Positions 34,972-49,500 of a stretch of DNA of 64,000 nucleotides are shown here, in pieces. The notes beneath the pieces are model-generated. The model saw nothing but the letters and a program-made list of their open reading frames with translations. It was not told the DNA's origin and did not search any database. The stretch comes from Parapristionchus giblindavisi. Its lineage: Eukaryota; Nematoda; Chromadorea; Rhabditida; Diplogasteridae. Made by a program: the position numbers and the translations under genes. Position 1 is the first letter of the stretch; each line of letters opens with the position of its first letter. The DNA lies in NCBI GenBank assembly GCA_943737045.1, contig CALSFV010000657.1, positions 248,001 through 312,000 on the forward strand, given 5' to 3'.

Positions 34972-36246
34972 TTCATCATTTTAGTTGTTGTTAGTCTCGA
35001 TTGATTAGAAAACAAGTCATAGTCTCGCCCGATTGTCACAATAGCCATACCGTATATCCTACAAAAATAGCAACGAATACTGCAACAATGCCATTCCGAC
35101 TGATCGGGTCCAACTTCCACGGGATAAATCCAGCCAAATCAATCGATATTCTGAAATATCCATCGCTTGTACTCGTACTATGTACCGGAGAATAAAGCAA
35201 GACACTTGCATCAATGGCAGTTTTATTAATGTGCATTCTCAATTAAACGTTGAAGTTCGAGTAAAACGTCAACAAGCACAGAGGGGAGACAATTCACAGA
35301 GAGACAGGGTTCTACACAAGCTACATAATAATGTGAAAACAACGTAAGCCAGAGTAGCACGACAAGACGTATAGAATGCGAAATACAGTATGCTAATCGG
35401 GATTACGGTAGTACTTGTGTAATACATATGCGAAATACGGGGTGTAAAATCGAAGGAAGTCCAAAAAAGATAGGAAAGAAAAAGAAGAATTTAATGGGAT
35501 GTTTCATTATCAGAAAAAATTTTGAAAGTTGATAGTTGTGCGATGATTTTACAAAACCAAACGTACAGTACTACGAAATAGAGGTCTTGAAAGATGTACT
35601 AGATCATTTAATACTAGACTGGGGAAGAATTAGCTAGTTGGAAGAGCTACTGATAAGAGACAGGGATGCGTATTTAGCTAGAACAGAGAAGTTAAGGGTA
35701 AAATGGTTTATAAAAACAGAAACAAAAAATAAGTGGAACAGGCGTACGCTTGAATATCAGGGTATTCGCGTAAGAACGGCCTCGTACAGTTTTTAGAAAT
35801 ACTTTCGAGCGGTAATGATTTTTCAGAACAGAACATTATCTCATTCTCGTCAAAATAGGTGTTCATTGGCCACTAGTGAAAGACGATCTTACGCGAACAC
35901 ACTGAGATATATATGCACATTTCCAACTAGAACAAGCTGCTGCTAAAAATCACACTAACAAATAATAACTGTTGTAACAAAAATCGAGTCTTTAATTTGA
36001 GAATATAATTGTTTGTGTGCTGAGCATGGTTTTGCGATCAGAAAACAGAACAGAGCGAGCAACACCATAGTAGTATACATATCTTGCTAGATTGATTACA
36101 TTTGCATAAATAGAATAAAGGTGCGCCGGGATTTGTTTTTTTTTGTGTTTACAAACTTATCGAAACTCGTACAAACAAAGAGAAAAGCTAAGAAACGTCA
36201 GGCGGGGATAGGTTCCAACTTGCGGATATGGTATATCGATCGATAA
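34972..36246. other. Convergent intergenic region
   Basis: Between the 3' ends of the channel and phosphatase genes. No coding pieces. AATAAA occurs at 35192-35197, about 220 bp past the channel stop and a plausible polyadenylation signal. A short imperfect palindrome with TATTCGCGTAAGAACG / CGATCTTACGCGAACAC spans about 35761-35901. Confidence 0.45.
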
Positions 36247-39200
36247 TCACTCAGCCGCAGCCTCGGCATCGTCAGCAGCAGGAGCAGACGTGGTGCGTGT
36301 GGCGGGTTTGAGGTCGGCAATAACAATGGTCATGTTGTCGCAGCCGGTACCGTCTCCAGCAGTCGAATCAGCAAGGCAATGAGTGCACATCTATAACGAA
36401 TATGATGAAAACATAGTACGTGACAATTAAACAGAATTCAATTATTTCCAACATTTCATCCCAATTCAATATATTTCTTGTTTTTTTTAAATCCACGATA
36501 AAGAGATAGCTTTCTAGTTCTCATATTCGTAATGTACTACTACGTTTAAAAACTAAATTGTAAAGATTTATTATTATTATTATTAAACGAACCTCTTCGC
36601 ATATCTGGATAAGATCCATATTCTTATTCAGTCGCTCCCTGACAAAGTCAACCACCTCCTGGCTCTCGAGCGAGTTCCTGCAATAGTTAATTGGATTTTA
36701 CAACGAACGAAAAATCTGAACTTCCGAGGAAATTGCAATTTAAACCTCCATCTAGTTAGGTAGACAAAATTAAAGCGCGCCTTTGCAGGCGATGTCAAGA
36801 ATGGTTCATTCATAATTCTAACGATCAATGCCATCTTTCTTTTTTTGCCAAAATATTTACGTAATAAAAATAGTGCAACCCACCATATGCCGTCACAAGC
36901 AACGACGATGAAGTCGTCTTCATCCGTCGTCTCGACTATCTTCACATCGGGAAGAGCGGATATCATCTGCTCGCGAAGTGGAAGAGTCTAGAACACAAAC
37001 ATCTATTAGACGACCATAAATCAGAACAACTATGTTTATGGCATTGTTGAAAGTTGTTGAAATATTGTTGAAAGTTGGAAAAATAGATTTGCCTGGGTCA
37101 AAAACAGAGAAGTGCCCAAATATAAATTACCTTATTCTTCTTGTAGCAATGGTCTCCAAAGGCACGCGAGAGATTCAGACCACCATTGACCTAGAACATG
37201 CAACAGTTAACAAAAAACATCAATAATTACAACACATCTTTCCCTTTCCCGCTAAGTAGATTAAAAATTTATTCCTTGGATTCCTCTTGACGAGTGACAT
37301 CCTTAAAAATACTAACAGATATATCCCAAACTACGATCATAGGTGGGCACGCTGGGGCAAAACCGGGGAATTGTAAGGCAAGGCGATGCGCATGGCAATT
37401 TGTTTTCACGCGCCCATCTATGACTACAATGCGACCTATTGAAGGAACAAATACTATTATTTTTATTATGTAAAATCATTAAATTCCCGTTGGTATAGGG
37501 ATAGATAAATTTATGCAGATGTTTATAGAGATACGCACCCTTCCGTCCTCATTGACGATTCCTCCGGCACGATTAATCCTCGTCCTCTCCGTCTCATCTT
37601 CGGGCTTATGATCTACAGACAGATCGATAGCCTTGTTGGCGCGACAGAGCACAGCACGCGAGTCACCAGCGTTTGCGACGATCACCTGTCATTATCGAGA
37701 TCAAAGATAGTTCAAAGATCATTTCGCTCACTTTTCCCGGTGCGACAAGACACACGCAGGCTGTCGTGCCAGAGTCTTCTCCAGGAGTCTCGCCAGAGGG
37801 GCCGAATGAAGCTCCTCAAAATGAAGGAATCAGGATTATCCACCCCCTAATCTTCCTTGATATATTCTCGTCATGATACTTTCGTCTCTATTTTTTTGTT
37901 TCGTCAGACTTCCTACTTTGAGATTGAGTTGATACGAAGCATTGATATTTCTCCTTGTGCAAATTTATTAAATTCAATCGTATTTTACTTGAAACATCTT
38001 TGTGATGTAAGATAAATAAATCTACGAGTAGTTAATGCGCATTCAAGAAATAACTTAAAAGATATTTCAAAAATGTATATTATACCAGATAGTCCACCGT
38101 AGGGATCCTCCTCGTCCTCATCTTCTTCCTCCTCCTCCTCCTCTCCTTCCCCTTCGCCATCGACTTCCTCCTCGTCCTCATCTAAAAAAATTATTTCATT
38201 TCTCTGGTGAGAATAAATAAAAATTCAAATATATGTGTAAAGACTGCAACTTTAATCTACCAGTTTATAATCTTCAAACTAACAAAATCTTATTCTTGAT
38301 CTGCTCTATCTCTCTACTTCATTGAAGGAGAGAGCAGAGAAAGAATAAGGCGATATTAGATGGATTCCAAAAACAAAATTTTAAACAAATATCCCACCTT
38401 CAGCCTCGTCTTCTTCCTCCTCCTCGTCACCCTTATACGATTCATCATCAGACGATCCAACATCGATGTCGGCGAGAGCAACGGGCCTGGAAGACGTGAC
38501 ACACTTAGACTATAGCATACCATAATTTGATCGATAATAGGGACTATTCGATATTGTAGCGACGTGCAAATTCGCCAAAGGCCAACCACTAAAGAGCCAG
38601 TGCGAGTGAAGAGATCGCAAATTCATCTACCCATATAGCTGATATATCGCCTAATCCGACTCCGCATCATTACAACTCATTGGAGTGATGAGAAGACACG
38701 AAGAAGGAAAAGACAGCGCACATAATGGGATACATTCATAGTACAATTGCGCGGAAAAGATACGAATCGAATGGCTTTGAGAGTTCAAGCATTACTCGAG
38801 TTTATTTATGATTTATACTCAACGCACATTCAATTCGAAGCTTTTCAACCACTCCAATCGCAAGAGTACATCCTCACACTCACCCTTTGGACGACTCGCC
38901 AGCATCGGGTTTAGGTTTCTTGACGAGCTCGGTCACCTCAGCTCTGCAATTTAAATTTAAAATCGGACATCTTAATCATCTTACAGATTAACTAGGAAAT
39001 CGTCGGCAGATAATAACGAAAATAATAATGATGATAATAGTACTCACTCGTGATCACCCGATTCTCCATTCTTCTTCTTCTCTTCGCCCTTGTTGTCCTC
39101 TCCATTCTCAGCCTCAGTCTCATCATCTGCTTCACTCTTTTCGCTCTTGGCTCGCTTCGCACGCTGCAGATGGGGAGACTCGTTCGGGCGCTTGTGCTAA

Positions 39201-42200
39201 ATCAATAAATATAGATATCGCTGTTTCTCGTTTCTCATATTAAAAGCGGCAAATATGACGGTAAATGTACAAATAATATTAATTCGCATTAATCGAATGA
39301 TTCAAAATGACTAATGCAAACACCTAACGTGACGAGAAGGTGCCAAAAGAAAACGAAAATCAAAACTACTTTCAAATCTATCGGAACATACAAATGGAAC
39401 ATAATTATGGAATAATATAAAAGAGTTCGTACAGTTTTATCAGATCCGGCGCTGCTGCCCTCACCCTCTTCAGAGTCCTCCTTCTTGGCGTACTCCTCTT
39501 TGGCTGCTTCAGCTTCGGCCTACAATTGCGTAACAGGTTGTTTCGCATTGAATGAGCAATCGAATATTACGGTGCTACAATTGCTTTATGCGATGTTTTA
39601 TCGACGGAGACGTCATTAAGCTCTGCAGAATAAATTTCGAACTGTATTTTGGTATAAATACACTAGAAATGTTATAAATAATGCATTTATGCCAAAATTC
39701 CTTTTCGAAATTTGTAAAGTTTACGTGGTCGTCTCCGTTACGGCACTCAGACATGGCCCATGGTTCTCCCATGGGATAGACCCACCCGCAAATTTTATAA
39801 AAAGTAGGTAACCCACCCGCAAATTCTCGAAAAATGTTGACTTGAAAAAATTATTAATTAATCAATCATGTCGAAAAAAAATGAAGAAAACAGTATGGTA
39901 GCAAACTGAATAAATGAGTACGAATATGAGAAGAGTACGATCTTTAAGTTCAGTGATGTGATAATAGTACGCTGTCGGAATTTAACGTTACCAAGAACTG
40001 AAATATGAATTGATTTGATTTTTCATTTAGAGAGTCGCGTACCGACAGAGAACACAGTGGGCAATAAGAAATATGAAAATTATAGTGGGAAAGTATTGTT
40101 TGGAGGGGTGCATTTTCAGGCATGATTATCGCGTACTGAATTTATTTTTTCTATTTCCTTGGTCTTAGCATATAAAAATTATTTTTTGCGTCATTTCTCG
40201 TCGCGTACCGACAGAGATTCCAATTTTCCACATGGAAATGTAAAATGAACGCGTCAAACTCATTTGCCAGAGCGTTATCCCACCGTAGGTACCATGGGAT
40301 AACGCGCTGGAAATCCTCTTAAACGCAATGATCACTAAATTTCTTGAGTTTCATGTTTTTCTCTGTCGGAACCCGATCAGATTGAGATACTATGCATGTA
40401 ATATAGTGCAGTATTGAACGAAATCGCATATTATTAAAATCAGTTCTCGTTCTTACTGTACGCTAAATAGTCTAACTGTCAACTGAAATAATAACGGAGT
40501 TTTTAAAAAAAGTTTTCATTTCCCCCATTTTTTTGTTTTTTACCGCATTTTTTGCCGAAAATCTACGTTACCCAGCCGCATTTTTTGGCCGTGGGATAAC
40601 CATGGACCATGTCTGACGGCAGTGCATGTAAGGCTAATATGTAACACTGTATAATTTGGAAACATACCGCATGTTCAGCTACAACTTCGCTGTGATGCTT
40701 GACGGTCTTGGTGTTGCCCTTCCGGACGATGGCATAGCCGTACCTGATAAAGCAAACGATCATTATGTTACATTTAAATGAATTAATTACAAGTTACAAA
40801 TAAAGGTTTCCGTGCACATTAGTTTAAAAAATTTTAACAGTTCAACAATTAACAGTTCATTGGTTACGTTATTCGTCCCATATTAAGCGTAATGACTATT
40901 TGAATATTATAATAAATTTTAAAAATACGGGCGATAAAGAATGAGTATTTTCCTTTAAGAGAGACTATCTGACTCAGTGAACATATTTTGCTTATGGCTT
41001 GGCACTTGGCCAAAAAGTGATATGAACCGATCGGGCCCAAATCGTGCACAGTTGTAGTATGGGCTGACATAAGCTCGCAGGCGGAGTTTGGGTTCGTCAT
41101 ATCTACATCCTCGCTAAATAACGTAAGTTCGATGAAGTGGCATCGAAATTTCTAAGTTTACGGATTCATTCGATATATGTATACGATGAAGGGCAATAGT
41201 AAGCAGGTACATTCCACCAAGTATCATCCCGATCCAAAACCGTGAGACCCAGAAAAAAATTAAAAAGACCGGTCTGGGGCCCATAAAATGTTTTTATTAT
41301 TTTTCCTGCAATTGCCTATCGGTGAGGGTCTTTTTTTATTTCTTCAATTTGACGAGTATTTATTAGTAAAACTACTATATGAAAATGAACTAAAACACAA
41401 TCGTGGAAGTTTGCCTTATTCCCGAAAAACCACAACTAATTCACCTTTTTATCGCGAACTGACCGAATAAGCATATGCCGGTTACGGTTATGCATATTCG
41501 GAAATTCAAAATTCATAGTTTTTTTCGAAAAATACCGTCATATTACACCTCAGATATTCATACAACAAACAAATAATAAAAGAAAAACAATAATATAATA
41601 CCGAAATCGAATGAAAACAAACGGTGATTGACGAATTTTGAATTTCCGCCTTTGCATTACAGTAGGTGGCACACCATTTATCGTCTCAGTTCGCGATAAA
41701 AAGGTGAATTAGTTGTGGTTTTTCGGGAATAAGGCAAACTTCCACGATTGTGTTTTAATTCATTTTCATATAGTAGTTACACTAATGAATACTCGTCAAA
41801 TTGAAGAAATAAAAAAAGACCCTCACCGATAGGCAATTGCAGGAAAAATAATAAAAACATTTTATGGGCCCCAGACCGGACTTTTTAATTTTTTTCTGGG
41901 TCTCACGGTTTTGGATCGGGATGATATTTGGGGGAATGTACCTGCTTACTATTGCCCTTCATCGTATACATATATCGAATGAATCCGTAAACTTTGAAAT
42001 TTCGATGCCATTTCATCGAACTTACGTTATTTAGCGAAGGTGCAGATATGACGAACCCAAACTTCGTGTGCAAGCTTATGTCAGCACATACTACAACTGT
42101 GCACGATTTGGGCCCGATCGGTTCATATCACTTTTTGGCCAAGTGCCAAGGGAATGTCACTTGAGCCAGATAGTCTCTCTTAAGAGGCAAAACATTATGA

Positions 42201-43059
42201 ATATACGAATTATGTAACAGACCTTTTGAGTAGCTCCTCGAGAGGTGCTGTTCCTTCCTTAACGAGCTCAGCCGCAGCTTCTCCTTCCGGATCATCACCA
42301 TCAGTGTCTGATTCTCCGTTGTTTTCTGTAGCTCCAGCGAGCACCTGTACAACGATAAATCAATATCAATTCAATAATTCAAGCAATAATTAAATATGAA
42401 TTCTCCCAACCTTGAGCTCTTTCATAACGGCATCTGAGCGGAGATGATCGTCAAAATCGACAAAGGTGTTTTCAAGAAGAGTGACGATATCTTCGGCATC
42501 CCAAACATCACGTTTCTTCAGAAATTCCGGGAAGTTCTGCGATGTGAACTTGGCAACCTGAATTGTTTCATCATTTAATTGTCATGCGTCTTTCAGTAAG
42601 ACATAGCGACAACAATTTAAACTTTGTTAATAGAACAACAATTAAGACTCAGCGTAAACATAGCATACTCTCTCATCTTTACTGCAGGACTCGCACTCAT
42701 TACGTCACAAACGAGTGAGGGCTTGATACCTCTGATCCTCCGTGTCCATCATAGACAGCGAAGAGATGCCAGTCTTCCTTTAGGTTGAGGATACAGTTGT
42801 GGGCGTCCTCTTGGTTCACGCGCCATCCTTGCATAGAAGTGGCGGCAAAACGGATCTTACTCGTGCCGTCGGTCTCGCTATGTTTCTCCGTTATCTACAA
42901 TCTTATTATACATTGAATGATTCAAATTTGCATGACGCTTGATTAATCAAACCAGCACAGGAAAATAAAACAATTCAAACCACAGTAGGCTACAGTACGC
43001 CATGTGAATATATAATAAGAATAGATGAAACGTACCGGCTTATTCAGATACGCTCCCAT
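36247..43059 (-). CDS. ppm-1.G: PP2C-family protein phosphatase, PPM1G type
   Basis: Metal-dependent Ser/Thr phosphatase of the PPM1G (PP2C gamma) type, usually nuclear and tied to splicing and chromatin. Sixteen exons, 545 aa (human PPM1G is about the same): 43059-43036, 42894-42730, 42557-42411, 42344-42223, 40743-40668, 39519-39433, 39196-39048, 38943-38884, 38486-38398, 38181-38086, 37814-37732, 37685-37539, 37190-37131, 36987-36884, 36677-36593, 36390-36247. It starts MGAYLNKP, with Gly2 suited to N-myristoylation as in the family. Metal-binding motifs DGHGG (about 57-61), [16 protein letters not shown] and GCDNMTI are present. Residues about 178-338 form the acidic insert ([27 protein letters not shown]) that distinguishes PPM1G. 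The exon starting at 37814 was chosen because it alone restores phase. Two large elements sit in its introns. The gene symbol follows worm naming and is inferred from the family. Confidence 0.93.
39723..40623. mobile_element. DNA element with short terminal inverted repeats in phosphatase intron
   Basis: Left end CAGACATGGCCCATGGTT and right end AACCATGGACCATGTCTG are inverted; both continue into TCCCA.GG matches. About 900 bp, no transposase seen. A fragment related to the MITE at 50529 precedes it (about 39540-39740). Confidence 0.65.
40959..42179. mobile_element. Palindromic TTAA-type element, copy 2
   Basis: Same length (1221 bp) and nearly the same sequence as 7129-8349. Perfect 4-bp direct repeats TTAA at 40955-40958 and 42180-42183. 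Sits in phosphatase intron 4. The near identity of two distant copies implies recent movement. Confidence 0.88.
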
Positions 43060-43540
43060 GACTGTCGGAAGTTATTGAGTTATTCAGTCAGTTGCTCCTA
43101 GCACATACGCGAGGCTTCTTCCAAATATGAGCTAGGCTTAAAAGATTAAACGATTAATTTAGAAATAAACAGCCAGAAATCACATACAGAAAAAGTTTAC
43201 GACACCAACAAGTATTTCATAGAGATAAAGCCGAATTTAGGCAACCTTTAAGGCAGTAAACAACATTCAAAAACTGCGCGAAAAACAAGCATCAAGCCGC
43301 ATCCGAAAAAACCGCTTGTTTAGGGGGCGGAGCAAGTTTCAAAAAATAGTTACAGTATGCAGGGTTATTCCATATGAGACGCTGCACAACATAAATATAG
43401 AGGGCGGAGCTTGTCCCAGTTCAGTTTGCGATAGCGCCCTCATTTCGAGCTCATGTTTCACAACTCTTGTTCCAACGTTTCCGTGAACTTTCTAATTTTG
43501 TCTAACGAAAATCGATTATTATAGTTGAATTACAGATGCT
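43060..43540. promoter_or_regulatory. Bidirectional intergenic promoter region
   Basis: 481 bp between the ATGs of the phosphatase (minus) and lipase (plus). Contains acceptor TTGAATTACAG at 43525-43535, five bases before the lipase ATG, suggesting trans-splicing. No clear TATA box. Two GGGGCGGAGC / GGGCGGAGC blocks at about 43325 and 43403 are candidate GC-box-like sites. Confidence 0.45.
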
Positions 43541-46500
43541 ATGCCGGCTCTCATAGCATTTGGCCGCCGCTGGCGTATCGGAAGCGATGATTTCGTCTTT
43601 CCCGGACTCACTGAGGCGCTCGTCCGCTTCTCTTGGTCAATATCATATCTCGAATATATTTTATAGTGACTTCTTGTTTACCTTAACTATTGTTACTCTG
43701 TCAAAATCACGAAGAATTGCTCTAAATGTCTTGAATTACTGTTAATTGTTTTCATTTCAGGGTTATTTTGGGTGCCGTGGCATTCGCCATGCACTATCCG
43801 CTCCAGTGCGATACGGGAACCCAAAAGCGTGAGCTAACCATCTACGTCGCCACACTTCTCCTGCTCAATACCTTCACTACGGTACATTTCTTTAACGATG
43901 ACGTTTTATACTTAATTATCTATTGTTTCAAACGAATTTTAATTAAATACTCTTGCTAGATTGGATTGGATCCATGCAAAATTCAGTGGTCATTTTTTTT
44001 TCGTAATAGTATCAAAGCTGTGATCTAGATATTGCAGCATTCTAGTCGTTCTTCCTATTTTATTCAATATTTATTATTTACAAAATATCGTTACTTTCTC
44101 TTGTTCAAGAATCGATAAATTATTATTATTATTATTATTATTATTGTCTTTTTGATGTTTGCTCTGAAGGGCACTGTTATCTATGGAAGATCATTGCAAA
44201 ACAAAACGTCTCTATTTTTGTCCCCTTCATTCGAATCCTTTCAATTCGTTCAGTCATTCGTAGATCTAATGTCTTAATTTATTGCCTGTGTTATGTGCAA
44301 TGGCAAATATAATTTATATTCATAAGAAATCAATAATAATCAATCAATATTTCAGTTATTATGTCTGTTCATGGCATTTATCTCGGCGAAGGGCGCTATT
44401 ATGGACCCGACCAAGAGAAAAACCATCCCGAAGTTTCTCTACATCCGTCTTCCTCTGTTCATTTTCGAGATCATTTGGACCATCATCGCTACCATAGAAG
44501 TATTCAGTGAGTTTTGAGATACGATATCTTTTATGGGTAATGCTCCGTGGACGGAACAACAAAATACATTTTTCCCGTAAAAAATATGAAATTAACGAAC
44601 TGTTCACTTTCCTTTTCCCCCAAAGTTTCCAAATATTTTCCGCACAGCCCGGTGTGTACAGTGAACAGACTATTACAATAAACATGGAATAATTGTTCAG
44701 TGAGCGTTACCCACCCTTATTTTCTTATTGTGCAGAAATTATCTAACGAATGTTCCGCACTCATCAACCATCGCTCGGTGAATGCGTTTTCATATCGTAC
44801 AATCTTAGATCGTACAGTAGATGTCTACTATACTGTAGATGGGATACTGTAGCTATAGTTTCTTTACAATTGCTGTGCCTGCATTCTCGATTGTTCTAGC
44901 TCTTTATACATATCTGTGCCGTTTTGTAGTCGAATGTACGAAATGCGTTGTAGATATCCTTGGCACGCGCTTGCTAATTCCCACACAATAAACTCGACCC
45001 TTTGGTTCGAATGAAGAAATAGCGAGCGAATCGAAGAGACTGATAAAAGATAGTTACGTTCATTTCATTAAGATCACTTACAAGCTGTCTTGTAGTCTAC
45101 TATGATTATGGCTTCTGATGACGTATCATGTCAAGTTTGTGTCTAATCAAACCTTGATAAGTCTCTAATTGTTGCTCTTATCAGCTGCCTTGGCCCCCTC
45201 GTTTACCTGTGTTTTACTGATAACCGTGATTACTGACCAAATCACTTATTGATCACGAATTATCTATTGCGAAACTCTTGTTGATGGGAATATTGACAAG
45301 GTTACCCCGGTATATGAATCACTGATTTGGATTTTGCATCACTTTAATGAAAAGAAGCAACCGTTAGAGTATTGTCTCTTCAGAGTACAATGCTCTCTCG
45401 TCGACTGAGAACAAGAGAAATAGTGTGTGAACTGGAGAGAGACGCTCTGCTTCGACATATGTCGAATGTGACAAATCATGCGATTAGTCGCCTGACTCAT
45501 CTCAACCTTGCTTTTTGACACATAACTTCGTAGGAATGCCGGTATCTTTAGACTTGTGTAATTTGAACCCTCTGATGAACCTTCAAAGTGATTAGCGTGG
45601 GAAGGCGCACTTTTATGTCAAATTATACATGCCAATTGACGATTTAATTATTGATTTGAGAAATCAATGATATGCATGCATGATATTGAGTTCTAGAATA
45701 TTTTGCGAACAGAAGTGGTATGCATGAACGATGGCAAACCGTTTAAGTGACGTCACGAGTGTAGGGGGATTTTTAGCAGACGGCTGTGACGTCACGTTTC
45801 TCGGCAAACGGTTTGCCAACGTTCATGCATACGAATTCTGTTGTGTCTAATGTCGTAATTGAAATTAAATTAGCTTGAGCATTATTGCTTACAATTAGTA
45901 GTTAAAATATTGCAATATTTATGTTTTATCATGCTGGAACAACACACACACATTACTAATTTCACTATAGTTAATATGGTTAACTTCGGTGCACCTAAAA
46001 CGAGAGCGTAATCAATATATATATATGCTAATTATTGATTGTCAGATCGATTACAGTACACCATGTAATCGTTACAGGAGGCTACGATGTGTGTCATTTC
46101 ATCATCTTCCTCCGAGTGGTCATTTGCCTCGAGTGGACACTGATTGGCGTGGTCGTCGTGGGCTTACTCATCATCTTCAATCCGATACGGTAATTATTGA
46201 TTATCGATTTATTTGACCTATCACGAACTGATTATATTCATGGATCGATTGATTTTCAGTGAAGACGAGATGAATGATTCGTCGTTGATATCGAGACGAA
46301 ACTACCATCGGACGTGCAACCTGGTAAATATCATTTAATTTAACAAAATTAAATAATAATAATAATATTTTAACATTTTTTTGGTATATCAGATCGAGGA
46401 TTACTTAAAACTGTCAAAAAAATGCGGAAATAGCACTACCCATACGTGGGAAGCGGCTTTTTTCATGCTTGCCCACGCATAGAATATATTTAAATAATGT

Positions 46501-49500
46501 GTATTATGGGCTAAATGCGTAATTTACCAACCTACTTTCACACGATCGTTCATATGTTTGTTTGTTTTGTGCGATTTGGTTGACTAAAAGGAGCATAGAG
46601 TGGGCAGAATAACTGGAGGAACGGGAATCGCTCACTGAATCATGGTGGGTATTATACAATCCGAGGTTGTGTAGGAGGTCAAATTGTCCTTGGTCATTGT
46701 AAATGAATTGTAAAGGCCACCACTCTACACAGGAGTTTTCAGGCATATTTGTCGGTTGAATGAATTTCGAAAATATATTACCATGTTACTAACAAAACTT
46801 GAACAAAAAGTGCAAGTTATAACTAAATACAGCAAATTTTCTATGAGAGATGCTCAGATTCTGTCCACTTTTGAGTGAAGAGCCAGGAGTGTTTTTCTTG
46901 TTCGTCATTCTATTTTGACTGTATGTCTGCTTCTCGTCTCTCTCTCACATCTTACTCTACGCCTTCGTGCGTCATAAATGGCTGGATTAGGAAGCGGAGG
47001 CGATCAATCTCTCGGGGAAGCGCTCGAACAGGATGGGAATAATATTATTAATAATAAATAAATAAATATATATAATAATTTTCAAAATTTCTTTTTGGAA
47101 TGAATTTTGGCTAAATCGGATGGATCGGTGTAAAATCCGCATGGGTTTTGTCGATGACGCCTACGTATGGACAATACGATATGTGCAAACGATGAAGTTG
47201 TTTTGTTCATGCATCAACGCTCCTTGTTATATTTTCGTCTCCACTCATAGTAGACCGTTTAGAACGCTTGAATGAGTGGTGCCCGGAGGGCAGGTTTCGA
47301 TACTCACTCACACAGAGTGTTTAGATCGCCCCATGCTAGATAGAGTGCACTCGTGCCTTGAGGGGAAGTTGTTTTGGCAGTGAAAGATGCCTATCTATCT
47401 ATGCATTTGGAGTGAATGCTTAGAACTGCGTTGTGTTACGAGAGAAATCTATTATGGTTAGGGGACCCATGTGATGGTTTTATTGGGACATTGGAAATTG
47501 ACTAAATAATTATAACTATATGTAAATTATATTATATAGCAAGTCACAAGCAGCACCGCGAATACATTTTAGCAAGAATAAGTTGATTGGTCACAGTAAT
47601 GTGGATGAAGCTGTGCGATCACCGGAAAGCTCTAAGCCATGTTCTTTGTCAATCAATCGATAATTGACCGTTTTGTAGCTGAAGATCCGACAAGATTCGT
47701 TGATGCGAGCAGCGCTTGATGACATTGCACGATTGATAGCCTCATTCTTCGTTGGACAGGTAATAATAGTAATAATAATTATTATTGCTTTTATTATTAT
47801 TTCTGTCCCTTGCCAAACTTCTAACTCTGTGAAATAATTTTCCTTCTCTAGACGTTAGAGCGAAACATGAATCTACGAAGTGGCAAAATGAATCTCTCTG
47901 AATATTTTCATTATGCACTATTTATGATTGCTTACGGTATCAATCGATAATGTTGATTCTATTCCCTGCAGGACCTGGTTGCATCCGACATAGCGGCCGG
48001 TCTTCTGCTCGTTGTCCACTCTCCCAACAACGAGTACCCACCGACGGAGGTGGATCCCCGACGTGAGTGAACTGAACCAGCTCTTGTATTCATCATGAAA
48101 CCTAGAAGTGCCCTGAGACAATAGAAGAATCGAATAAATGTTTTAAGTGAATACATTAAATGGCTATTCATAATTTAATTATTGATTAATATTATTCAAT
48201 GGTCAAATTATTGTTGATTAGTTTGTTTACATTGTACAATGTATTATAGTTAAATAATTAGTTTTTTTTTCTAAATTCAGCCGTGCCTTCATGGATGACT
48301 CAATCGTCCGCTCTCCACTTCCTTCACTTTGCCACATGTGTCTATGGCTGGCCAGCCTATCTCATGAACAATCGATCGGTGGCCGCATACACGGCCCTCG
48401 CGAAGAGTGTCAAGTGCTGCAGTAAGATGCGCTGTGATCAGGTAGGGTCATGAAGGCATCTTATTGTTAGTAACAAAATTTGGCTGAAGTACTGTTCAGG
48501 TTCAAGGGCCCATATTTTGCATTATCATATTGTGGTTCTCTATCTAGCAGTCTTGTACCGACTACATTGTACACATGGTTCGCGATTAATAGTGGATGCT
48601 GAAACGTGAAAGTGCGGTGCTGAAATGGTCAAAGTTGGAAATTAATCTAATGAGGTTATAAATCGCGCGGGTGTATATTGTACCATATTCCGGCTCTAGT
48701 ACCGTAACCGGTTTCATTGGCCATGTGTTGCAGGTGCTGGTGGTCGAGGACAACTGCTGTCTGTGCAACACGTCGGCACTGCAACTGTCGACGAAGGGAC
48801 GCAACGTGGACCTATTCTATGTCTCCTTCAGGAATCGACTCTATGAGGTAATTGGTGCATGTGTGTAGTCTCTCCCACCAAAGGTTGCTGTACTTATATC
48901 TAAGCAACTAACCTGAATTGACCGGTACCCCTTATATGGGAAAGGAAGCGAAGGGAAAAAACTTTTATGATTCTGATCTTTGAACTTTTGATCTTCGATT
49001 TCTGTCATTTCAGACTCCTTTCGTCGTGTTGTGTGACCATGACTCGCATTCGATCGTCGTTGCCATTCGTGGATCGTGCTCGTTAATTGATCTGGTTACC
49101 GATCTCAACTTAGGTACGGTAGGGTGTGATGGTGTGGTTGCGACGTTTGCTAGAATTATGGTATTTCAGCACACATAATGTAGATGTAGATATGGTTAGG
49201 CGGTACTTCGGGTGCTGTAATATTTGTAGTTTGATCTTTGATCTTTGGTCTCTTCAGATGATGAGATATTCTCGGTAGACGTCGACACGGATCCGGTTCT
49301 CGCCGGTGACCAATCACTGGATACGACTGATGGATCAGAGGTTGATCATACATTTTCATGCCCTCATAATCCGAAGATCGATCCAATACATACGACTCAT
49401 TTATATGCTAAAAATTGTAATTTAAGCGAAACGATAACGATTTTTCTAAATCGACCCACTATTTAAAAAATCCTGTGATGGCCCCCCAAAATGTATGAGG

